DNA of 64,000 nt, from contig NZ_CP104205.1 of NCBI RefSeq assembly GCF_025244665.1, forward strand, positions 310,001-374,000, in the 5' to 3' direction. The position numbers and the translations under genes were made by a program. Below, in pieces: positions 1 to 8,633 of the stretch. The notes beneath the pieces are model-generated. The model was not told where the DNA came from and made no database searches. It worked only from the letters and a program-made list of their open reading frames with translations. Each line of letters begins with the position of its first letter. The first letter of the stretch is position 1. The stretch comes from Maribacter litopenaei (lineage in GTDB: Bacteria > Bacteroidota > Bacteroidia > Flavobacteriales > Flavobacteriaceae).

Positions 1-1
1 C

Positions 2-658
2 GGCGCCCTCAGGATTGTTCCGAAGGTCTTTTTGGACTATGAAATCACTATAAATGGAAATGGTTTAAATATTACCGATAACTTCACCAATAGTTTTAAC
101 CTGACGGATTTAGGTGCAGGAACCTATAATATTTGTATAACGGGTTCAGATGGTACCATTAATTACCAGCCTTTCTGTTTGGAAGTGGTCATAACCGAAC
201 CGGCACCCTTAAATGTCACCTCTAAAGTTTCCTTACAGGCTTCCCAATTAGTTCTGGATTTGGAAGGTGCAAATGGATACTTTGTGGAATTGAACGGTTA
301 TAGTACGTATACAATAGATAAGCAGGTTTCATTGGAGCTGGCCAAGGGCATTAACTTTTTAAAGGTGTATACTGATATTCCTTGCCAAGGAATCTACGAA
401 GAGGAGATTATAGTTTCGGATGGCCCTTTAGTCTTTCCGAACCCGTTCCATGATAGTGTTCAAATCTATTTTGATGTTCCTACACAGCGAGCCTCTATCA
501 TGTTGTTCAGTTCGGATGGTAGGCTGCTACGTAACGACAAATTGAAGGATGGTATATCTTCTAAAGAATATGATTTAGGCATATTGCCCGTAGGGATGTA
601 TTATTTGCAATATGATAATCGAGGAATTAAAAAAACAACTAAAATTTTAAAAAGATGA
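2..658 (+). CDS. C-terminal part of a T9SS-exported surface protein (partial, runs off left edge)
   Basis: The reading frame is open to the left edge of the window, so the N-terminus is missing. The visible part is beta-rich and ends in a type IX secretion sorting domain: a VFPNPF motif near the start of the last ~75 residues, then a segment like LLRNDKLKDG and a typical closing stretch (LPVGMYYLQY, then a basic KKTTKILKR tail). By family knowledge this domain directs export across the outer membrane by the Por/T9SS system and is then cleaved. The catalytic or binding part lies upstream, so the substrate cannot be named. Its stop overlaps the start of the following lipoprotein by 4 bases, suggesting the two are co-expressed. 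Confidence 0.8.
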   Translation, partial: GALRIVPKVFLDYEITINGNGLNITDNFTNSFNLTDLGAGTYNICITGSDGTINYQPFCLEVVITEPAPLNVTSKVSLQASQLVLDLEGANGYFVELNGYSTYTIDKQVSLELAKGINFLKVYTDIPCQGIYEEEIIVSDGPLVFPNPFHDSVQIYFDVPTQRASIMLFSSDGRLLRNDKLKDGISSKEYDLGILPVGMYYLQYDNRGIKKTTKILKR

Positions 659-1336
659 TTAGGAGGATAGTACTTCTTATGTGCCTTTTTGCAGTATTTG
701 GTTGTAAAAAGAAAGATAATCCAAACCCCCCTGAGCAGGTTCTCTTGTTGTTCCCTGAAAAAAATTCGGAGTGCACAACGGGCATTGATCAGGATGCAAC
801 AACCAGCAGTGTAACTTTTAGATGGCAAAGATCAGACTACACGGACAGCTATGAGTTACGGGTAACCAATATTAACACCAATACGGTCCGGACTATTTCT
901 ACCCAAAACACAACCGCCAGTCTTCCTTTGGTCAAGGGACAACCTTATTCTTGGTTGATCCGTTCCGAAACAATCAGGTAGAAAATACAATATCTAGTGA
1001 GGTTTGGAATTTTTATAATGCTGGATCTAGAACCACATTTGCACCTTTCCCAGCAGAAATATTGGCGCCGAATATGTCCGAAAGGGTCTTTAAGGATATA
1101 AACAATGAAGTGACCCTTTCTTGGTCGGCATCTGATTTGGATAACGATATTGAGAATATTCGGTGTATTTCTCCGAGCAGAATCCGCCAATAAATTTAGA
1201 AGCTACTCTGTCCGCTACGGCCTCTTCATTAAAAGTATCCGTAATTTCAGGAACCACCTATTATTGGAGTGTGGTTACTAGGGATTCTGAGGGAAATGCA
1301 ACCAATTCGGGAGTGTATAGCTTTAGTGTCCTTTAA
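655..1336 (+). pseudogene. Lipoprotein with fibronectin-III-like repeats, two frameshifts
   Basis: The start overlaps the previous gene (ATGA). The N-terminus is a lipoprotein signal with lipobox AVFGC followed by KKKDNPNPPEQ. Two repeats resembling fibronectin type III or SusE/SusF-type domains follow, each with a phrase such as VTFRWQRSD.TDSYELRV and VTLSWSASDLDND. The frame is lost near 960 and again near 1170; all three pieces keep coherent protein sequence (the last ends GTTYYWSVVTRDSEGN...YSFSVL), so one gene of about 225 codons is inferred. Such proteins sit on the cell surface and often help hold glycans or build the envelope; the ligand is unknown. Its end overlaps the convergent pth gene by 4 bases. 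Confidence 0.6.
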
Positions 1337-1962
1337 GCCCCATTAAACTGATTCATAGTTCCGGCTACACCGGATAGAACAAAGGATTCGATTAATGAGA
1401 CGGACTTTTCCAATCGTTCTTTCATTCTGGTACTTTCCTCTTCGCTCCATTGCCCCAGTACATATTCCACTTGTCTCCCCTTTCCGAAATCTGCACCTAC
1501 TCCAAATCTAAATCGATTGTAATTAGTGGTCTGAAGCACTTGTTGAATATCCTTTAAGCCATTATGTCCGCCATCACTTCCCTTGGTTTTTAATCTTAGT
1601 GTGCCGAAAGGAAGGTTGATGTCATCCGTTATTATGAGCAGATTTTCCAAGGGTACTTTTTCCTTATCCATCCAATAACGAACGGCTTTGCCACTTAAGT
1701 TCATATAAGTGGATGGTTTTAGGCAAATGATGCTTCTGCCTTTCAGTTTATATAAGGCTACATCGCCTAACTTCCGGGTCTCGAAATTCAGTTCTTTTTG
1801 ATCCCCGAGGGCGTCCAATATCTTAAAACCTATATTATGTCGGGTTTCGGCATATTCATCACCTATATTTCCTAGTCCGACAATTAAAAACTTTTTCATG
1901 GGGTCTTCCTCCTCTAAAAATGGGCCTTTAAAGCCTAAAAATTCCTTAAGATATTTCAACAT
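1333..1962 (-). CDS. pth: Peptidyl-tRNA hydrolase
   Basis: Cytosolic enzyme that cleaves the ester bond of peptidyl-tRNAs dropped from ribosomes, recycling tRNA. The family signature is clear: GLGNIGDEYAETRHNIGF holds the catalytic His and the conserved Asn, followed by KPSTYMNLSG, DDINLPFGTLRLK and GSDGGHNGLKDI. At 209 codons it is slightly longer than the usual ~190 because about 21 residues (MLKYLKEFLG...EEEDP) precede the standard MKKFLIVGLGNIG start; such an extension is familiar in flavobacteria, but the inner Met is an alternative start. It lies downstream of rplY on the same strand, separated by a hairpin. The pth/rplY/prs order is common in Bacteroidota. Confidence 0.95.
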   Translation of the reverse strand: MLKYLKEFLGFKGPFLEEEDPMKKFLIVGLGNIGDEYAETRHNIGFKILDALGDQKELNFETRKLGDVALYKLKGRSIICLKPSTYMNLSGKAVRYWMDKEKVPLENLLIITDDINLPFGTLRLKTKGSDGGHNGLKDIQQVLQTTNYNRFRFGVGADFGKGRQVEYVLGQWSEEESTRMKERLEKSVSLIESFVLSGVAGTMNQFNGA

Positions 1963-1994
1963 AGAATATCTTTTTACCGTTGGCTAAAAATACA

Positions 1995-2035
1995 AAAGCA
2001 CCCCAATAATAGTACTGGGGTGCCTTTTGTTTTTT
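1995..2035 (-). terminator. Hairpin between rplY and pth
   Basis: Perfect 8-bp stem (GCACCCCA at 1998-2005 with TGGGGTGC at 2016-2023) flanked by T-rich tracts on both strands. It is placed directly after the rplY stop on the minus strand and can act as a Rho-independent terminator or attenuator before pth. Confidence 0.7.
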
Positions 2036-2046
2036 GTAAATCAATT

Positions 2047-2703
2047 TTATTCTTGAGCAGCTTCTTCAGCTGGAGCCTCAGCCCCTTCTGCACTTGCTTC
2101 TGCTCCTTCTGCTCCTTCCTCATCTGTTTCTTCATCCTCATCATCGGTCATCACCGCGGTACGTGCAGTCTTAACCTGAACCACCGTTGTGGAATCCGGG
2201 TGAAGAATCGTGAAATCGTCACTTAACAAAGATGAAACGGCAATGTTCTGTCCAATTCTAAGTTTGGAAATATCTACATCAAAGAAATCCGGTAATTTGT
2301 CAGGTAATGCCTTAATGGCCAATTTTCTTTTTCTGAAAAGTAAACGACCACCGTTTCTAACCCCTGGTGAGTTACCTTGTAACCTAACAGGTATGTTCAT
2401 GGTTACAGGTTTGTCCTCGAACAACTGATAGAAATCAATATGCATGATGCTATCGGTCACTGGGTGGAACTGTATGTCCTGCATTACGGCGTTTACTTTG
2501 GTTCCATTATCCAATTCAATTGCAACTGTGTGCGCATTGGCGGTGTAAACCAAATCTCTGAACGCTAGTTCATCTGCTGAAAAGTGCAATGGCTTATCCC
2601 CTCCGTATACTACGCAAGGAACCTTTCCAGCATTACGTAGGGCCTTTGTTGACTTCTTGCCCACGCTTTCTCTTTCTGATCCTTTAATTGTAATTGACTT
2701 CAT
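2047..2703 (-). CDS. rplY: 50S ribosomal protein L25/general stress protein Ctc
   Basis: Ribosomal protein that binds 5S rRNA. The 218-residue length is that of the long CTC form: an N-terminal L25 domain ([12 protein letters not shown], then [15 protein letters not shown] and the HFSADELAF region), a C-terminal TL5-type beta domain ([24 protein letters not shown]), and an acidic low-complexity tail rich in Glu and Ala ([20 protein letters not shown]). The tail accounts for the repetitive DNA at about 2,050-2,130. It is 50 bp downstream of prs on the same strand, a pairing widely seen in Bacteroidota. Confidence 0.95.
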   Translation of the reverse strand: MKSITIKGSERESVGKKSTKALRNAGKVPCVVYGGDKPLHFSADELAFRDLVYTANAHTVAIELDNGTKVNAVMQDIQFHPVTDSIMHIDFYQLFEDKPVTMNIPVRLQGNSPGVRNGGRLLFRKRKLAIKALPDKLPDFFDVDISKLRIGQNIAVSSLLSDDFTILHPDSTTVVQVKTARTAVMTDDEDEETDEEGAEGAEASAEGAEAPAEEAAQE

Positions 2704-2753
2704 TATATGTATTAAAAATTAATAATTTAAATATTGGCCATTTCGAATTTCTG

Positions 2754-3725
2754 CTACATCAGAAATTTGGACGAAATGGAATTATTATTATGTACTTTGT
2801 GCATTACATCAGCAAACAAATCTGCACAGCTCAGTACCTTTACTTTATTGCTTTTTATTTCCAACGGAATAGAATCAGTGATGATTAGTTCCGTTAGTTT
2901 TGACTTTTCTATTTTCTCGTAAGCGTTGCCCGATAATAAACCATGAGTAGCAATGGCCCTAACACTAACGGCACCTCTTTCCATCATCAAATCGGCCGCT
3001 TTTGTTAAAGTTCCGGCAGTATCTACCATATCGTCTACCAATACCACATTCTTGCCTTGTACGTCTCCAATAAGTTCCATGTGGGAGATTACATTGGCCT
3101 TGGCCCTTTGCTTATAACATACAACTACGTCACTGTCCAAGGCCTTGGAATAGGCATAGGCCCTTTTTGAACCACCCATATCAGGAGAGGCAATGGTCAG
3201 GTTATCCAATCCTAGATTTTGTAAATAAGGCAGGAACAACGTAGAGGCAAACAAATGATCCACTGGTTTTTCAAAGAACCCTTGAATTTGATCTGCATGC
3301 AGATCCATGGTTATGATTCTTGTAGCTCCAGCAGTCTCCAACATTTTAGCTACAAGCTTGGCCGCTATTGGCACCCTAGGTTTATCCTTTCGGTCTTGTC
3401 TCGCCCAACCAAAATACGGCATTACAGCAGTGATATGACGAGCAGAGGCCCTTTTGGCGCCATCTATCATCAGCAACATTTCCATAAGGTTTTCCGGCCC
3501 TGGGTGGGTAGAGCCAATAATAAAAATTCTAGCGCCCCTTATGGACTCCTCAAAGGAAGGTTGAAATTCTCCATCGCTGTAACGGGAAAATATAACGTTC
3601 CCCAATTCCACGCCATAGGCCTTGGCAATTTTTTCTCCTAAAACGGTACTCCGGGTACAAGCGAAGAATTTAGGTTCGGAACGCTGTATGGCATGTCTTA
3701 TTTTCTTGATTCTCCCTAGGGTCAA
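2754..3725 (-). CDS. prs: Ribose-phosphate pyrophosphokinase (PRPP synthetase)
   Basis: Makes PRPP from ribose 5-phosphate and ATP for nucleotide, His and Trp synthesis. Conserved blocks include SDGEFQPSFEESIRG, the catalytic flexible loop FGWARQDRKDKPR, the MDLHADQIQGFF segment and the PRPP-binding loop VVLVDDMVDTAGT. The start is uncertain. The continuous frame opens only with a TTG at 3725, giving an unusual leader (MTLGRIKKIRHAIQR). A much more typical start, ATG at 3694 reading MPYS, sits in another frame immediately before SEPKFFACTRS, the normal beginning of the protein. A single-base error near 3,680-3,690 would join them and give the usual ~312 residues. prs should be essential, so real disruption is unlikely. 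Confidence 0.93.
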   Translation of the reverse strand: MTLGRIKKIRHAIQRSEPKFFACTRSTVLGEKIAKAYGVELGNVIFSRYSDGEFQPSFEESIRGARIFIIGSTHPGPENLMEMLLMIDGAKRASARHITAVMPYFGWARQDRKDKPRVPIAAKLVAKMLETAGATRIITMDLHADQIQGFFEKPVDHLFASTLFLPYLQNLGLDNLTIASPDMGGSKRAYAYSKALDSDVVVCYKQRAKANVISHMELIGDVQGKNVVLVDDMVDTAGTLTKAADLMMERGAVSVRAIATHGLLSGNAYEKIEKSKLTELIITDSIPLEIKSNKVKVLSCADLFADVMHKVHNNNSISSKFLM

Positions 3726-3807
3726 AAGGAACTCGAAAGTCCCTGTTTTCTAAGGAGGTGCAAATTTAGAAATTAATTTGTCTTGATAAAGTATAATTGT
3801 TGAATTT

Positions 3808-3841
3808 TTTGGTGTAGAAATAAAAATATTTTTTAGTTTTG
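3808..3841 (+). promoter_or_regulatory. Bacteroidota-type promoter for tRNA-Leu
   Basis: A TTTG element (3808-3811) and a TAGTTTTG element (3834-3841) match the -33 TTTG and -7 TAnnTTTG consensus of Bacteroidota sigma factor, with a 22-bp spacer. The mature tRNA begins 17 bp further on. Confidence 0.55.
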
Positions 3842-3857
3842 CAGTCCAATTTTATAG

Positions 3858-3939
3858 GCTCGAGTGGCGGAATTGGTAGACGCGCTGGATTCAAAATCCA
3901 GTTCTTTCGGGAGTGTGGGTTCGATTCCCACCTCGAGTA
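3858..3939 (+). tRNA. tRNA-Leu (anticodon CAA)
   Basis: An 82-nt class II tRNA. The acceptor stem GCTCGAG pairs with CTCGAGT (one G-T pair), with discriminator A at 3939; no CCA is encoded. The anticodon arm is CTGGA-TTCAAAA-TCCAG, giving anticodon CAA. A long variable arm (GTTCTTTCGGGAGT region) and a T arm with GGTTCGATTCC are present. It reads UUG codons. Confidence 0.95.
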
Positions 3940-3945
3940 CAAGGA

Positions 3946-3978
3946 AAATCCCCAGCTGTTGTTGGGGATTTTTGTTTT
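3946..3978 (+). terminator. Rho-independent terminator after tRNA-Leu
   Basis: Stem AAATCCCC/GGGGATTT (3946-3953 and 3964-3971) around AGCTGTTGTT, followed by a T-rich tract. It lies 7 bases after the tRNA. Confidence 0.85.
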
Positions 3979-3994
3979 CACCTCTAACCTAGAA

Positions 3995-5347
3995 TCAGTT
4001 GACTGAATAACTAACAAAGGCCAACTTTTTACTGTCAGGGCTCCAAGAAGGCACATTGATGGTTCCTTGACCCCCAAAGAAAACTGGGGTGATATCACGA
4101 ATTTCCTTGGTTTCCACGTCCATAAGTCTGAGTTTGACCTGTTTTCCAAACAGGTGACTTTGTTTTTGGTCAGAGGTATATGCAATATAAACAATCCATT
4201 TTCCATCAGGTGAGGGGTGTGGGAACCAATTGGAGTTTTCGTCAAAAGTCAGCTGTTCAGGTCTTTTACCATTTGCATTCATCCTCCAAATTTGCATATG
4301 CCCCGTTCTGTAGGAATTGAAATAAATGTACTTTCCGTCCGGTGAATAATCGGGACCGTCATCCAATCCTTTGGCACTAGTTAGTCTTTTTTCCTTGCCA
4401 CCGTTTGCGCCAATAGTGTATATGTCGTAATTCCCATTTCGTTCGGCACAATAGGCTAGGGTTTTACCATTGGGTGACCAGCCATGCCAATATGAAGGTA
4501 CGTTTGTAGTTATACGTTTTGGTATCCCCCCATTTATAGGCATAATAAAGATGGCTGATTTATAGGATTTGGGGGAAGGATTATTTTTATCATTATGGCT
4601 TATGGCCAACCATTGATTATGCTGGGAAATGCCATGATCATTGTTGCACTGATTTGCAAAACCGGTATCAAGCGGGTTCAATTTTTGCGTACCAAGGTCC
4701 AGAGTATATAGTTTCCCCTTGCTGTTTATAATCAAATAACCTTCCGGATGCCAGTTGGGTGCTTCAAAATGTTCATTAATACGTATTGCTGTCTCAATTC
4801 GGCCAGTTTCTATATCAACAGTTTGGATGTAACTGGTGGTGTCTATCTTATTTTCAGGTGGATGGTTGTAAAAATGCATGGACTGGCCAACAAGCTTCCA
4901 ATCATTATCGAATTTTTCCAAAAAACGTACCTCATAGGAAAGTGTCTCCTTACCTTGTGTGTCAACCGAAACCTCGTCATGGCCAACCCATGCCGTATGT
5001 TCACCAATATTCATCTTATGGTTGTAATGAAAGGCGAAACCTCCGTTGCCGATAATGTTGGATGGCGGGTCGATGGACATACTTACTGGGATTTCAATGA
5101 AATTTCCGTTCGCTCGTGACATCACATTGATGGCATTTGGAGTGGCCTTCCAGCATTCGGCATGCTTTTCTTTATCTCCAAGACGCCAAGTGAGTCCCTC
5201 TTTTTCCAAGAGCCTGATAATTTCTATAGAATCTTTTTCTCTTTGGGAATATAATGTGTTACAAACAAGGATAGCAAAAAGGGGTATCCAATTTCTATGA
5301 AATGGACTTAATTTAAAATTTGCCCAAAGATTCAGGTTTTCTTTCAT
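3995..5347 (-). CDS. Secreted TolB-like PD40 repeat protein with N-terminal SnoaL/NTF2-like domain
   Basis: The chosen start is the Met at 5347 ([14 protein letters not shown]), giving a hydrophobic leader with a signal-peptide-like [13 protein letters not shown] end. Residues ~40-145 resemble an NTF2/SnoaL-type small domain ([12 protein letters not shown]...[11 protein letters not shown]). The rest contains repeated PD40/TolB strands: [55 protein letters not shown] and [13 protein letters not shown], which would form a beta-propeller. It is probably periplasmic or exported. Related proteins bind ligands or have peptidase-like roles, but no catalytic domain is attached here, so the job is unknown. 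It is monocistronic and convergent with tRNA-Leu. Confidence 0.75.
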   Translation of the reverse strand: MKENLNLWANFKLSPFHRNWIPLFAILVCNTLYSQREKDSIEIIRLLEKEGLTWRLGDKEKHAECWKATPNAINVMSRANGNFIEIPVSMSIDPPSNIIGNGGFAFHYNHKMNIGEHTAWVGHDEVSVDTQGKETLSYEVRFLEKFDNDWKLVGQSMHFYNHPPENKIDTTSYIQTVDIETGRIETAIRINEHFEAPNWHPEGYLIINSKGKLYTLDLGTQKLNPLDTGFANQCNNDHGISQHNQWLAISHNDKNNPSPKSYKSAIFIMPINGGIPKRITTNVPSYWHGWSPNGKTLAYCAERNGNYDIYTIGANGGKEKRLTSAKGLDDGPDYSPDGKYIYFNSYRTGHMQIWRMNANGKRPEQLTFDENSNWFPHPSPDGKWIVYIAYTSDQKQSHLFGKQVKLRLMDVETKEIRDITPVFFGGQGTINVPSWSPDSKKLAFVSYSVN

Positions 5348-5445
5348 GGTAATCTCTATTATGTACTTGTTATAAAAGTACATTTTAATTACACTAAACC
5401 TTACTTATTTTATTTATAAAGGCGAATAAACCGTGTAAGTTCCCT

Positions 5446-6358
5446 TTACTTATTTACACTGATCATAACGGCTTCACAACTCTGAAGGTCCGAGTTCAAG
5501 ATTAGGTTTTCAGACTTCGTCCCATCCGAAATTTCAACTGAAACCGTATTTGGTGGAGCGTCTCCCAGGTTATGCGCATATAGAAATAGGTCATTGGATT
5601 TGTTTGGGTTCAGCTTTACCTTGAATTCACGCTTGTAATAGGTCAAATAATGTTTTGAAACGACGGGAGATCCATTTAGGTATATGGAGACAATGTCCCC
5701 ATCCTGTCTACCATAGTCCCAGATCTTGATTGTAATGTTTTCGCTGTCAAAGGTGAGTTCTTCTGTATAAGAAATCTTTCTTCCATCAAACTGCTCTCGT
5801 ATAGTGGGTTCCTGTTTTGGGCTTTCCCGAGTGGTATTGGTAGATACTGCCTGTACTTGCTCTTTCTTTTCCCGTTGTTCTTTTCGTTTTTCACGCTTTT
5901 CCTTTCGCGTTAATTCTCTCTTTGCTTCCTCTGCCTGCTCATGCTTTCTTTTTCGTTCGTCCGAAGCTTTATTGGCAATAGAAAAAAAAGGGGTTACGAA
6001 CTTGGCTATGTTGTATTTGTCATCCGGGAATAGTTCAATGCCCACTACTTGATATTGATTTCCCGAACCTATATTTTTCGCAAGCTCTATTCCGGTGGCC
6101 GTACCCGTATTTGAAAACGAACCCAATTCCTGTACCACCATTTCGTTCCGTACCGAGAAAAAAACGTATGGATTTATCAGCTCCAATATTTTGGGTGGTG
6201 CATTCCAAGGAAACCTGTTGAGGAATTGACCAAACCGTACTTTGGTCGGGGTTTATAATCTGTATACTGGATTTGCCTTCCTGCGAAAATCCAATGGCGC
6301 CAATAAGGCAAAAAAGAAATGTAATTAGGGGGTACTTCAAGTATAGTTTGAAAATCAA
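5446..6358 (-). pseudogene. Secreted protein of unknown function, one frameshift
   Basis: The N-terminal piece starts at 6358 with a signal peptide (ITFLFCLIGAIGFSQ) and then IQIINPDQSTVWSIPQQ. The frame changes near 6190, after which the protein continues without a break in character: a stretch about phases of a biological value (GSFSNTGTATGIELAKNIG), a strongly charged linker of ~45 residues (KRKHEQAEEAKRELTRKEKR and onward), then a C-terminal beta-domain with IKIWDYGRQDGDIVSIYLNG and LNSDLQSCEAVMISVNK. I recognise no catalytic motif. The charged linker may span the cell wall space or bind a partner. The lesion is a single-base indel and may be a sequencing error. Confidence 0.55.
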
Positions 6359-6563
6359 AATAGATGCACTTTTATTATTTTATATAAAGCTATAAAAAGA
6401 ACTGATTTTAATTACAACGCTAATTCCCTAAAAATGTTGGGTCAATTATATTTAATACAACCCATAGAATTAAATAATGATGAAGGAAATATTGGTGAGG
6501 GGATAGTAGCCAATTGTTATTTTAAGTACTATTTTAGGGGTAGTAGTTAAAACCACCCTTAAT

Positions 6564-7677
6564 ATGAGTTCAAGAAGAAAATTTATAGAGAATATTGCTG
6601 TTTCGTCCATTGGTGTTTCCATACTCGGAAATCCAACAAGACTTTTTGCATCACCGATAAAGGAATATGATGGATCCATGCTGCGGGTAGCCATTATGGG
6701 ACTGGGAAGTTATGGGAATAGGGTGGCGGAAGCCATGTTGGATTGTAAAAAGGCCAAATTGGTGGGTGTAATTAGTGGTACCCCATCGAAAATTACCGAT
6801 TGGCAGGCGAAATACGGTATACCTAAAAAGAATTGCTACAACTACGATAATTTCGATGCCATTAAGAGCAATGATGATATAGATGCGGTATATGTCATTA
6901 CTCCGAACGGATTGCATTGCGAACAAACCATTCGGGTTGCAAAGGCAGGTAAACATGTCATTTGTGAAAAACCGATGGGGATAAATGCAGAGGAAGGACA
7001 AAGGATGGTAGATGCCTGTAAGGCTGCCAATGTAAAACTATTGATAGGGTACCGCATGCATTTTGAACCCAAAACGGTTCATGTCATCCAAATGCGCAAG
7101 GACGGGGAATTTGGGCAGCCTAAATTTTTTCAGGGGCAATCTGGATTTGTAATTGGCGACCCCACACAATGGCGCTTGAATAAGGAGCTTGCCGGCGGCG
7201 GTGCCATGATGGATATCGGAATTTACTCCATTAACGGGGCGCGATATGTTCGGGTGAAGACCCTATTTGGGTAACGGCTCAAGAAACTAAAACGGACCCG
7301 ATTAAATTCAAAGGAGGGGAGTGGACGAAACCATTCAGTTTCAAATGGGTTTTCCGAGCGGTGCCGTTGCCAATTGTCTTTCTACTTATAATATGAACAA
7401 TCTGGACCGTTTTTTCATGACGGGCTCAAAAGGATGGATGGAGATGAAGCCATCAACCGGGTATGGACCTATCGAGGGGCGTACACACAAAGGGGAACTT
7501 GATCAACCTCATGTAACGCACCAAACACTCCAAATGGACGGGATGGCCGAACTTATTTTTGAAGGTAAACAGCCTATCGTACCAGTAGATGGCGAGGAAG
7601 GGGTAAAGGATATGAAAATTATCGACGCCATTTTCAAAGCCGCGAAAACAGGGGATAAGGTCGAAATTAATTTATAA
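6564..7677 (+). pseudogene. Gfo/Idh/MocA-family oxidoreductase, exported by Tat, two frameshifts
   Basis: A sugar dehydrogenase of the glucose-fructose oxidoreductase type. A twin-arginine-like leader (SSRRKFIENIAVSSIGVSILG) implies periplasmic export with its cofactor bound. The Rossmann fold shows IMGLGSYGNRVAEAM, and the family motif EKPMG follows VAKAGKHVIC. The frame shifts near 7,250 (after MMDIGIYSINGARYV) and again near 7,315 (before VDETIQFQMGFPSG); the pieces join into one ~370-residue protein ending DAIFKAAKTGDKVEINL. It faces the DUF1080 gene with only 11 bp between stops. Periplasmic Gfo/Idh enzymes that make 3-keto sugars are known partners of 3-keto-disaccharide hydrolases, so the two probably act on one sugar; the substrate is not readable. 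Confidence 0.75.
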
Positions 7678-7688
7678 TTTCTTTTTGA

Positions 7689-8508
7689 CTATCTATATTC
7701 CAATAATTCTATTTTTCTAAAATCTATGGGATGGCTGTTGGATTGCAGCGAAATATACCCACTTTTCACGGTTGAATCCCCTTCTTTTATAAAAGCTCGG
7801 GCGAATTCATTTTCGGGGTCATATACGGGGTTGGCATAGTTCATAATTTCTTCCCCGTTAACAAAATGTTTCATTTTGCCATCCTTTACATCAATCTCTA
7901 TAGTGACCCATTGGTCACCATGAAAGGTTTTAGACACTTTGGCGGGATTGCAAAACAGGTCACTCCGTTCCCCATTAATTTCTACCTTCATACCTATACC
8001 GCAAATAGCGCCTAGCGGCCTCTCTTCGGTTCCATTACCACCATGTAGATTATATTCCAAACAAATAGGAAAGCTCCGGTTCAATTGGACGGTACCGGGA
8101 GGCTGGGTATGTATCTGTACCCCACTATCCCTAAAGCCCCATTCCGGGGCACCAGGGGCGGTTTCTCCTACGAATCGATATTCAACTTTCAATCGATAAT
8201 CGGATAATTCCTTGTCATAGAAGAGTGCTCCAAAACGTTCCCCGAATTCAGGTCCATATGCGTCATAGCGTATTTTTAGGATACTGTCCTCTACCCTAAA
8301 GGTATTTCCAAAGTTTTCGGCTAAAGGATACCCATTTATCTTCATGATTCAACCATTAAGGTTTTCACCATTAAAAACAGATATCCATTGGCTTTGAACA
8401 CCCTCAGGTTGCATGATACCCTTTTCCTCTTTTTTATCCTTACAGCTTATGAGAAAAACCGAGACCTGTGAATAAGGAAGTTTTAATAAGGGTAACTATA
8501 TGCTTCAT
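7689..8508 (-). pseudogene. DUF1080 / 3-keto-disaccharide hydrolase lipoprotein, in-frame TGA and frameshift
   Basis: The main open part (7689-8345) is a laminin-G-like DUF1080 domain: FGERFGALFYDKELSDYRLK, the RDSGVQIHTQPPG segment, GERSDLFCNPAK and the closing SGYISLQSNSHPIDFRKIEL. The N-terminus lies upstream in the same frame beyond a TGA at 8349-8351: WISVFNGENLNG-stop-IMKINGYPL, where the family has Trp, so TGG has become TGA. Further upstream a lipobox (VFLISC KDKKEE) is found, joined by one more frameshift to an ATG at 8508 (MKHIVTLIKTSLF). By family knowledge these enzymes cleave 3-keto-glycosides in the periplasm. It is convergent with the oxidoreductase that would make such substrates. 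Confidence 0.7.
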
Positions 8509-8572
8509 CGTGTTTCGGTATATGATTTTAAATGTAATAATAATAATCCATCGCTAATTATATAAAATATAT

Positions 8573-8608
8573 TATGGATTATTTCCAATAATATGGAATT
8601 ATTCCATA
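8573..8608 (+). promoter_or_regulatory. Two tandem palindromic operator candidates upstream of dinB
   Basis: A perfect 17-bp palindrome (TATGGAAT-T-ATTCCATA, 8592-8608) ends 25 bp before the dinB start. An imperfect copy with the same TATGGA-N5-TCCA(a)TA plan lies directly upstream (8573-8590). Placement fits repressor binding over the promoter, for example by a LexA- or S24-type SOS repressor; the regulator itself is not in the window. Confidence 0.55.
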
Positions 8609-8633
8609 ATTTAGTCTTCCTCTTTTATTATTA

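Noticed and set aside
8349-8351. TGA recoded as Trp (or Sec) in DUF1080
   Set aside because: TGA serves as the stop of other genes here (for example the small cupin and the phosphatase), and the same window has many other lesions.
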